Positions 38,572-45,698 of a DNA stretch of 64,000 nt are shown here, piece after piece (positions within the stretch are counted from its first letter, which is position 1; the number at the start of each line of letters is the position of its first letter). The stretch covers positions 930,001 through 994,000 of the forward strand of contig NZ_CP133152.1 in assembly GCF_036488675.1 (NCBI RefSeq), read 5' to 3'. The DNA comes from Sinorhizobium chiapasense. GTDB taxonomy: Bacteria > Pseudomonadota > Alphaproteobacteria > Rhizobiales > Rhizobiaceae. The notes beneath the pieces were generated by a model that saw nothing but the letters and a program-made list of their open reading frames with translations, was not told where the DNA came from and did not search any database. Made by a program: the position numbers and the translations under genes.

Positions 38572-40047
38572 TTGCGAATCTTCACGGCGGCCCTGGCGAC
38601 CGAGACCAACACCTTCTCGCCGATCTGCATCGACAAGCGAGCCTTCGAGGCTTCGCTTTATGCCCCGCCTGGCAGTCATCCGGAAACGCCAACGCTCTGC
38701 ACCGCACCGATCACCGTCGGCCGGCAAGTCGTGGCCGAAAAGGGCTGGCAGTTGATCGAGGGAACGGCCGCCTGGGCGGACCCCGCTGGCCTCGTAAACC
38801 GGCACACCTACGAAAGCATGCGCGACGAAATCCTCGAGCAGTTGCGGACGGCCCTTCCCGTCGACGCAGTCGTCCTCGGCTTGCACGGCGCCATGGTCGC
38901 CGATGGCTACGAGGACACCGAAGGTGATCTGCTGACGCGCATCCGCGAACTCATCGGACCGGACGTGCTCCTCTGTGCCGAGCTCGATCCGCACAGCCAC
39001 CTGACCGAGAAGCGCGTAGCCGCGGCCGATTTCTTTGTTTTCTTCAAGGAGTTCCCGCACACCGATTTCGTCGATCGCGCCAGGGATCTGTGGCGGATCG
39101 CGGTCGATACGCTCGAAGGCCGCGTAAAGCCGGTCATGTCGGTCTTCGACTGCCGGATGATCGACGTGTTTCCGACGTCCCGCGAGCCGATGCGCAGCTT
39201 CGTCGACAAGCTCATGCGGATCGAACGAGAGGACGCCGATGTGCTGTCGCTCTCGGTGGTGCACGGCTTCATGGCAGGCGACGTGCCGCAGATGGGCACG
39301 AAGATGATCGCGGTGACCGACGGCAACCGGCAGAAGGGCAAGGCACTTGCCCGCGACCTCGGGCTGGAGCTCTTCGCCAAGCGCGGAACGTTCCGCATGC
39401 CGGAGGTCGACGAGCGCCAAGCGGTCGCCGATGCGATCGCCGCGACCGCCGGTCCGGTGGTGATCGCCGACATGTGGGACAATCCCGGCGGTGGGACGGC
39501 GGGTGACGCAACCGTGGTGCTGGAAGAATTGCTCGCCAATGACGTCACCGACGCGGCCGTCGGCACGATCTGGGATCCGATGGCCGTGCAGATCTGCATG
39601 GCCGCAGGCGAAGGCGCCGAGATCCCGTTGCGCTTCGGCGCAAAATCGGCGCCCGGTACCGGCAACCCGATCGACGGAACGGTCAAGGTCATACGTCTGG
39701 TGCGAAACGCCGAAATGCGGTTCGGAGAAAGCTTCGCCCCCTTCGGCGACGCCGCACACATCCAGCATCGCGCCATCGACATCATCCTGAATTCCACGCG
39801 CGCGCAGAGCTTCGACCCAAGCCTGTTCTCGGTGATGGGAATTGATCCGCGGTCAAAGAAGATCCTGGTCATCAAGTCGACCAACCATTTCTTCGCCTCC
39901 TTCTCGAAGATCGCGTCGAAGATCCTCTACTGCTCGGCTGGGACGCCCTACCCCAACAATCCGGCGAAGACGCCTTACAGGCGTGCGCGGCGCGACATCT
40001 GGCCGATGATCGCGGACCCGCATGCGCCGGAAAGGGGCGCAGCCTGA
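38572..40047 (+). CDS. M81 (MlrC-like) metallopeptidase, second copy
   Basis: 491 residues of the same DUF1485/MlrC family as the gene at 32490, but clearly diverged. It shows LATETNTFSP, VLGLHGAMVADGYEDTEGDLL, CAELDPHSHLTE, FFKEFPHTDFVDRARDL and ADMWDNPGGGTAGDATVVLEELL. The start is TTG at 38572 with AAAAAGGCGAC in front. It forms the plus arm of the RpiR-controlled block with the NTF2-like gene. Two different M81 enzymes in one regulated locus suggest substrates handled in two steps or as two isomers. Confidence 0.85.
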   Translation: MRIFTAALATETNTFSPICIDKRAFEASLYAPPGSHPETPTLCTAPITVGRQVVAEKGWQLIEGTAAWADPAGLVNRHTYESMRDEILEQLRTALPVDAVVLGLHGAMVADGYEDTEGDLLTRIRELIGPDVLLCAELDPHSHLTEKRVAAADFFVFFKEFPHTDFVDRARDLWRIAVDTLEGRVKPVMSVFDCRMIDVFPTSREPMRSFVDKLMRIEREDADVLSLSVVHGFMAGDVPQMGTKMIAVTDGNRQKGKALARDLGLELFAKRGTFRMPEVDERQAVADAIAATAGPVVIADMWDNPGGGTAGDATVVLEELLANDVTDAAVGTIWDPMAVQICMAAGEGAEIPLRFGAKSAPGTGNPIDGTVKVIRLVRNAEMRFGESFAPFGDAAHIQHRAIDIILNSTRAQSFDPSLFSVMGIDPRSKKILVIKSTNHFFASFSKIASKILYCSAGTPYPNNPAKTPYRRARRDIWPMIADPHAPERGAA

Positions 40048-40096
40048 ACCGTCAGCTCGACGCTGCCGGTCCCGATTTGGCTTGGCAATACCTGAT

Positions 40097-40981
40097 TTAG
40101 CCCATCCGCTCGGACGCATAGCTTCCCGGGCTCGGTGGGAAGACGACGACGCGGTTGCCGTTGATGAAGCAGCGGTGGTGGATGTGGGCGTGCACGGCCC
40201 GGGCCAGCACCTGGCTTTCGACGTCGCGGCCGATCGAGACGTAGTCCTCGGCCGACTGCGCATGGGTGATGCGGGCGATGTCCTGCTCGATGATCGGACC
40301 CTCGTCAAGATCCGCGGTGACATAATGCGCCGTCGCGCCGATCAGCTTGACGCCGCGCTCATAGGCCTGCTTGTAGGGGTTGGCGCCCTTGAAGCTCGGC
40401 AGGAACGAATGGTGGATGTTGATGATCTTGCCCGACATCTTCTTGCATAGCGCGTCGGACAAGACCTGCATGTAGCGGGCGAGCACGATGAGTTCCGCGC
40501 CGGTCTGCTCGACGAGCTCCAGCAGCTGCGCTTCGGCCTTCGGTTTGTTCTCCTTCGTCACCTTGAAGCAGTGGAACGGAATGTCGTGGTTGACGACCAC
40601 CTTCTGGTAATCGAAGTGGTTGGAGACGACGCCGACGATGTCGATCGGCAGCGCGCCGATCTTCCAGCGGTAGAGCAGGTCGTTGAGGCAATGGCCGAAA
40701 CGCGACACCATCAACAGCACCTTCATGCGCTCGCTCGTATCATGCATTTCGGCGGCCATGCCGAATGTCTCGGCGATCGGCGCGAAGCCTCTTTCGAGCG
40801 CCTCCCGGCCTACGCCCTCCTCCGAGATGAAGCTGACACGCATGAAGAACAGACCCGTTTCGAGATCGTCGAACTGCGAGCTGTCGATGATGTTGCACCC
40901 CTGTTCGGCGAGATAGCCGGAAACTGCTGCAATGATGCCGGTCGTCGACCTGCACGTAATTGTAAGGATGTGCGATTTCAC
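40097..40981 (-). CDS. purU: Formyltetrahydrofolate deformylase
   Basis: 294 residues hydrolysing 10-formyl-THF to formate and THF. An N-terminal ACT domain (ILTITCRSTTGIIAAVSGYLAEQGCNII) is followed by a formyltransferase-like catalytic domain with KIINIHHSFLPSFKG and GATAHYVTADLDEGPII. The GTG at 40981 follows AAGGAAG. It is the last gene of the minus-strand eut/sox operon, 37 bases after eutE, and would recycle folate loaded with one-carbon units by the sarcosine-oxidase-like complex. A 9-bp hairpin (41004-41023) spans the eutE stop. Confidence 0.93.
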   Translation of the reverse strand: MKSHILTITCRSTTGIIAAVSGYLAEQGCNIIDSSQFDDLETGLFFMRVSFISEEGVGREALERGFAPIAETFGMAAEMHDTSERMKVLLMVSRFGHCLNDLLYRWKIGALPIDIVGVVSNHFDYQKVVVNHDIPFHCFKVTKENKPKAEAQLLELVEQTGAELIVLARYMQVLSDALCKKMSGKIINIHHSFLPSFKGANPYKQAYERGVKLIGATAHYVTADLDEGPIIEQDIARITHAQSAEDYVSIGRDVESQVLARAVHAHIHHRCFINGNRVVVFPPSPGSYASERMG

Positions 40982-41018
40982 GACTATCTTCCTTGGAATA
41001 TGATGTAGCTCAGATGAG

Positions 41019-42017
41019 CTACACCGCGACGACCGCCACACAGTCGCCCGGCTTGACCAGACCGGGAAAGTGCCGTGCGGCCAGCAGGCCATCCATTTTT
41101 GCCTTTATCGTGACAGCGTCAGCACCGGTGCGCCCGATAGGGTAGATGCGGGCGACCGCGTCGCCCTTCCGCACCTTCTCCCCAAGATCGACGAGAGGCT
41201 CGATCAGGCCTCCATCCTCCGCGAACAGGAAGCAGTCTCCGTCCGGCATGTCGAGCCATTCGGTCTTCGATATCTCGACTGCACCCTTCAGGATGCCGGC
41301 GGCGCGAAGCACGTTCCTGACGCCACGTTTGGCAATGCCCGCGCTCCTGGCGGTTGCCGTTCCGCCGCCGCCAAGCTCGGTGGTAATGAACACCTTGCCC
41401 ATCTCCTCGGCCGCGGTGTCGTACATGCCGACCGCGTCGATCTCCAGCATCTTCATCGACCAGGGCGCGCCGAACGCCCTGACGAGTTCGAAGGCCCTTG
41501 CCTCCTGCTCCTTGTCGGGCAGGATGTGCGCCGCGCAGAACGGCAGGAAGTCCAGCGTCCTTCCGCCCGAGTGGAAGTCGAGGACGATGTCGGCGAGCGG
41601 CAGGAGCTCTCGCTGAAAATAGTCGGCGATCTTCTGCGTCACGGTGCCGTCCGGTCTTCCCGGAAAGCTCCGGTTCATGTTGCCCTTGTCGATCGGCGAC
41701 GTGCGGGTGCCGGCGGTGAAGGCGGGGTAGTTCATGGCAGGTACGATGATGACGCGTCCCGTTACCTGCTCCGGCCCCAATGTCCGGGCGAGGTCGAAGA
41801 GCGCGATCGGCCCTTCGTACTCGTCGCCGTGGTTGCCGCCCGTGAGAAGGGCCGTCGGCCCATTCCCATTCTTGACAACGGTGATCGGGATCATCACCGA
41901 TCCCCAGGCGGAGTCATCGCGGCTGTAGGGCAACCGCAGGAAGCCGTGCTGGACGCCGTCGGCCGAAAAATCGACGCTTGCTGAGATCGGCGATGGCCGC
42001 AATATCGTCTCCGTCAT
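41019..42017 (-). CDS. eutE: N-acetyl-diaminobutyrate deacetylase, ectoine degradation
   Basis: 332 residues of the succinylglutamate desuccinylase/aspartoacylase family (DoeB/EutE). Zinc ligands are visible in TGGNHGDEYEGPIAL and DIVLDFHSGGRTLDF. It removes the acetyl group from N-alpha-acetyl-diaminobutyrate, the product of ectoine ring opening, giving diaminobutyrate and acetate. It lies seven bases after the ectoine hydrolase gene, which supports the assignment. Confidence 0.88.
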   Translation of the reverse strand: MTETILRPSPISASVDFSADGVQHGFLRLPYSRDDSAWGSVMIPITVVKNGNGPTALLTGGNHGDEYEGPIALFDLARTLGPEQVTGRVIIVPAMNYPAFTAGTRTSPIDKGNMNRSFPGRPDGTVTQKIADYFQRELLPLADIVLDFHSGGRTLDFLPFCAAHILPDKEQEARAFELVRAFGAPWSMKMLEIDAVGMYDTAAEEMGKVFITTELGGGGTATARSAGIAKRGVRNVLRAAGILKGAVEISKTEWLDMPDGDCFLFAEDGGLIEPLVDLGEKVRKGDAVARIYPIGRTGADAVTIKAKMDGLLAARHFPGLVKPGDCVAVVAV

Positions 42018-42023
42018 TTGCTG

Positions 42024-43205
42024 CTAGTCCTTGATTAAGAGCTGGCGCGGCACATTGGCGAAGCACTCGACGCCCGTCTCGGTGATGAGGATGCTTTCCG
42101 TCGTCTCGAAGCCCATGTCCTCGAGCCAAAGCCCCGTCATGAAGTGGAAGGTCATGCCCGGCTTGAGTTCCGTCCTGTCGCCGGGACGCAGGCTCATGGT
42201 GCGCTCGCCCCAATCAGGCGGATAGGAAAGCCCGATCGGATAGCCGGTGCGGTTGTCCTTGACGATGCCGTATTTCTTCAGGACCGCGAAGAAGGCTTTG
42301 GCTATATCCTCGCAGGTATTGCCCGGCCTGGCGACTGCAAGTCCCGCCTCCATTCCTTCGAGGGTCGCCTTTTCCGCGTCGAGAAAGGCTTTCGTCGGCT
42401 TGCCGAGGAAGACGGTGCGCGACAGCGGCACATGGTAACGATTGTAGCAGCCGGCGATCTCGAAGAAGGTGCCTTCCCCCGCCCTCATGGGCTTATCGTC
42501 CCAGGTGAGATGCGGTGCGGTTGCGTCACGGCCCGACGGCAGCAGCGGCACGATCGCCGGGTAGTCACCGCCGATACCGTCGACCCCGCGCGTGCCGGCG
42601 TCATAGATCTCCGCAACGAGATCGCATTTGCGCATGCCGACCTCGATCTTGTCGAAGATGCGCCGATGCATGCCCTCGACGATACGCGCGGCGTTGCGCA
42701 TATACTTGATCTCGGTCTCGCTCTTGACCGCGCGCTGCCAGTTGACGAGCGCCGTCGCGTCGACGAAGCGAGCATTGGGCAGATGCTTTTGCAGCGAGGC
42801 AAAAGCGGCGGCGGAGAACCAGTAGTTGTCCATCTCGACGCCGATGCGGAGCGCCGCCCAGCCGCGGTCGGCAAGGATGCCGGAGAGGTAATCCATCGGA
42901 TGGCGCTCGGTGGACTGCACGTAGTGGTCGGGATAGCCGATGATGTTCTCGTGCTTCAGATAGGTGGTCAGCTTCGCCCCGTTGGCGTCCTGACCGCGGC
43001 CATACCAGATCGGTTCGCCCGACGGCGGTACGATCACGGCCTGGTGCACGTAGAACGACCACCCGTCATAGCCGGTCAACCAGGCCATGTTCGAAGGGTC
43101 GCTGACGATCAGCAGATCGATGCCCTTCGCCTCCATCGACTGGCGCGTTTTCAGAAGTCTTGCTTCGTATTCTCGGGAAGAGAATTTGAGATTGGGTTGC
43201 GTCAT
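42024..43205 (-). CDS. eutD: Ectoine hydrolase (M24/creatinase-like)
   Basis: 393 residues of the M24 pita-bread fold, close to DoeA/EutD, which open the ectoine ring. Typical blocks: DPSNMAWLTGYDGWSFYVHQ near residue 35, DGIGGDYPAIVPLLPSGRDATAPHLTWDD and GYPIGLSYPPDWGERTMSLRPGDRTELKPGM. The usual two-metal ligand set of M24 aminopeptidases appears incomplete, as in creatinase-like members. GGAGGAGG stands before the ATG. A paralogue of the same length is at 51377. Confidence 0.9.
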   Translation of the reverse strand: MTQPNLKFSSREYEARLLKTRQSMEAKGIDLLIVSDPSNMAWLTGYDGWSFYVHQAVIVPPSGEPIWYGRGQDANGAKLTTYLKHENIIGYPDHYVQSTERHPMDYLSGILADRGWAALRIGVEMDNYWFSAAAFASLQKHLPNARFVDATALVNWQRAVKSETEIKYMRNAARIVEGMHRRIFDKIEVGMRKCDLVAEIYDAGTRGVDGIGGDYPAIVPLLPSGRDATAPHLTWDDKPMRAGEGTFFEIAGCYNRYHVPLSRTVFLGKPTKAFLDAEKATLEGMEAGLAVARPGNTCEDIAKAFFAVLKKYGIVKDNRTGYPIGLSYPPDWGERTMSLRPGDRTELKPGMTFHFMTGLWLEDMGFETTESILITETGVECFANVPRQLLIKD

Positions 43206-43225
43206 CGTCTTTTCCTCCTCCGGCC

Positions 43226-44218
43226 CTAGCTTTCAAACGTGGTCCCGGCATCCGCCGCCCTGGCCCGCGCAAAGGCGAGAGTGGCGATCGCCGTATCCTG
43301 AATGCCCGTGCCGGTGAGATCCGCGATGGTGATATGATCGGCATCAGCGCGTCCCTGCCTCTGCCCGGCAATGATCTGCCCAAGCTCCGGGAAGTCACGT
43401 CCTGCCTCGACAACGCCTGCCTCGATGGCGTGATGCAGTTCGCCCAGCCTGCGTGTTTGCGCGAGGCTGTCGGCCACATACAGATCCGCGCGGCCGATGA
43501 CGGCGGGCTCGATCTCGTTCTTGTGCTCGGCGTCCGATCCCATCGCCGTAACGTGCTGTCCCTTCTCGAGCCATTCCGCCTTCAGTATGGGCGTGGAGGA
43601 CGGCGTCGTCGTGATGATGACGTGTGCGCCCGAAACAGCCGCCTCGGCGTCTGAAATGGCGGTCACAGGGATCCCGAGCTTTGCGGTGAGTTCCTCCGCG
43701 GCGGCCTTGGCCCTCGAATGATCTCGCGCCCAGATGCGCGCTTCGCGGATGGGCCGCACCAGCGCAAGTGCCTGAAGCTGCAGCTTCGCCTGCATCCCGG
43801 CACCCAAAACCGCGGCAAGGCTCGCATCCTGCCGGGCGAGATATTTGGCCGCAACCGCTCCGGCGGCGGCCGTACGAACATCCGTCAGGTAGCCGTTGTC
43901 GAGCAGCAGCGCCTCCACGAGTCCGGTGCGGCTCGACAGAAGCACCATCATTCCGTTGGTGCTCGGCAACCCGATCTTCGGATTGTCGAAGAAGCCAGGG
44001 CTGATCTTGATTGCAAAGCCCTCGATGCCGGGAACGTAGGCGGTCTTGACGTCGACCTCGCCGCGGTACTCCGGAATGTCCAGCCGCAGGATGGGCGGCA
44101 TCGCCACGGCGTTCGTGGCCAAGGCATGGAACGCGCCCTCGACGCAATCGACCGCCTCGAGGTCGAGCGATACGACCGCCCTCAGATCGGCCTCTGTGAG
44201 AATCTTCATTTGCCTCAT
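43226..44218 (-). CDS. eutC: Ornithine cyclodeaminase-family protein EutC
   Basis: 330 residues of the ornithine cyclodeaminase/mu-crystallin family: DVRTAAAGAVAAKYLAR, then the NAD-binding VLGAGMQAKLQLQAL, and MGSDAEHKNEIEP. In ectoine loci EutC and EutB are thought to convert hydroxylated diaminobutyrate derived from hydroxyectoine. GGAGG precedes the ATG, which overlaps the eutB stop by four bases. Confidence 0.87.
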   Translation of the reverse strand: MRQMKILTEADLRAVVSLDLEAVDCVEGAFHALATNAVAMPPILRLDIPEYRGEVDVKTAYVPGIEGFAIKISPGFFDNPKIGLPSTNGMMVLLSSRTGLVEALLLDNGYLTDVRTAAAGAVAAKYLARQDASLAAVLGAGMQAKLQLQALALVRPIREARIWARDHSRAKAAAEELTAKLGIPVTAISDAEAAVSGAHVIITTTPSSTPILKAEWLEKGQHVTAMGSDAEHKNEIEPAVIGRADLYVADSLAQTRRLGELHHAIEAGVVEAGRDFPELGQIIAGQRQGRADADHITIADLTGTGIQDTAIATLAFARARAADAGTTFES

Positions 44219-45201
44219 GTTCTAACCTCCCGAAGGGGATCCGTTTCGCCGTTTATCACGCGCAGATGCAGCCCCATGTCGATGTTGCGTCCCGATAGGA
44301 TCAGCGCGATGGGTCCGCCAATGTTTCTGATCTTGCCCGCCAAGAGCGCCGCGAAGCCGACCGCCCCTGCCCCCTCGACGATCTCGCGTTCCTGCTCATA
44401 GGCGTGACGAATGCCGGCGGCGATCTCGTCTTCGGAAAGCAGCACGACCTCGTCGAGGAGATCGCGGCACATGGCGAACGTCACTCGGTTGTCGAGTCCG
44501 ATCCCCCCGCCGAGCGAGTCCGCAAGGCTTGCCTCTTCCTCGACTTGCACGGGGCGGCCGGCGTCGAGGCTTGCCTTCATCGCCGCACCGCGCTCCATCG
44601 TCAGCCCGATCACGCGTGCCTCTGGCCGGCATGCTTTGACCGCGGCGGCGACACCCGCCGCGAGCCCGCCGCCCGACAGCGGCGCCAGTACCATCGACAC
44701 CTCCGGCATGTCCTCGACAATCTCGAGCCCCAACGTGCCCTGTCCGGCAACAATTGCCGGATGGTCAAACGGCGGCACCATCACCAGGCCTTCCTCGCTG
44801 ACCAGTCGGTCGACCTCCTGCTGGGCCTCGTCCTGCGACCGGCCGACGATCCTCACATTCGCGCCGAGGCGTCGGATCTCCGAGACCTTGTTCTCCGGCA
44901 CCAGCCGCGACATGCAGATCGTCGCGCTAGATCCTTCGGCTTTGGCCGCATGGGCGAGCGCCCGGCCGTGATTGCCCGTCGAAGCTGCCACGACGCCGCG
45001 GGCCCGCTGCTCAGGGCTGAGCGACAGGACGGCGTTTGTAGCGCCGCGCAGCTTGAAGCTGCCGGTGGTCTGGTGGTGTTCGAGCTTCAGGCCGACAGGC
45101 ACGCCGCAGCGCTCGGACAGCGCCGCGGAAAGGACAAGCGGCGTGCGCAGCACCCGGCCGGCGATCCTTTGGCGGGCAGCCAGGAAAGTGTCGAGTTCCA
45201 T
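44215..45201 (-). CDS. eutB: Threonine dehydratase-like PLP enzyme EutB
   Basis: 328 residues of fold-type II PLP enzymes. The Schiff-base Lys is at position 50 (TTGSFKLRGA), the phosphate loop is in PLSGGGLAAG, and STGNHGRALAHAA follows. EutB acts on the hydroxyectoine branch, probably as hydroxy-diaminobutyrate dehydratase. The ATG at 45201 overlaps the soxG stop (TGATG) with GGAGG ten bases upstream; starts at 45210 and 45222 are poorly spaced. Confidence 0.87.
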   Translation of the reverse strand: MELDTFLAARQRIAGRVLRTPLVLSAALSERCGVPVGLKLEHHQTTGSFKLRGATNAVLSLSPEQRARGVVAASTGNHGRALAHAAKAEGSSATICMSRLVPENKVSEIRRLGANVRIVGRSQDEAQQEVDRLVSEEGLVMVPPFDHPAIVAGQGTLGLEIVEDMPEVSMVLAPLSGGGLAAGVAAAVKACRPEARVIGLTMERGAAMKASLDAGRPVQVEEEASLADSLGGGIGLDNRVTFAMCRDLLDEVVLLSEDEIAAGIRHAYEQEREIVEGAGAVGFAALLAGKIRNIGGPIALILSGRNIDMGLHLRVINGETDPLREVRT

Positions 45202-45698
45202 CACCGACATACCTCCAGCCATTCAGAGATGCTTCTGGCGAAGCTTCGCGGTACGACGAATGCGCCATCGTGCTCCGAGGAACGCGTGAACATGACCGGG
45301 ATACGGTGCAGCGAGGAAAAGGTCGCAACGCCGAGCGTGCGTTCCCAGTCGATCGCCAGACACTTGGAGACGACATCGCGCAGATCCGGCGTGGTCACCT
45401 CGATGCGTATCCGCCCTTCGCTGAGGTCGAGCCTGCAGCCCAATTCGGGCGGAATGCCGGAAGCAATCGCCGACGCGCGCTCCGCCGGGAAGATCCAGAA
45501 GCGGCGTGGTCCCGCACGGACGACCTTCATGCCGTCGCGCTCAGCAATCCCGCCGACCTGCGTCGGCAGGGCACCACCGAACTGACGGGCAAGCGCCGGT
45601 TCGAACGCAGCGAGTGTGCCCTCCCATGCATCACATTGAATGAGCGGGCATGGCAGTTGCTTCAGCACCATGGCCTTGGCGGATGACATCTCAACCAT
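45201..45698 (-). CDS. soxG: Sarcosine oxidase gamma subunit-like
   Basis: 165 residues resembling SoxG, the small gamma subunit of heterotetrameric sarcosine oxidases (QVGGIAERDGMKVVRAGPRRFWIF ... RIRIEVTTPDLRDVVSKCLAIDW ... IPVMFTRS). The ATG at 45698 overlaps the soxA end; an ATG at 45689 is possible. Gamma subunits evolve fast, so the position after soxB-D-A carries much of the weight. Confidence 0.78.
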   Translation of the reverse strand: MVEMSSAKAMVLKQLPCPLIQCDAWEGTLAAFEPALARQFGGALPTQVGGIAERDGMKVVRAGPRRFWIFPAERASAIASGIPPELGCRLDLSEGRIRIEVTTPDLRDVVSKCLAIDWERTLGVATFSSLHRIPVMFTRSSEHDGAFVVPRSFARSISEWLEVCR

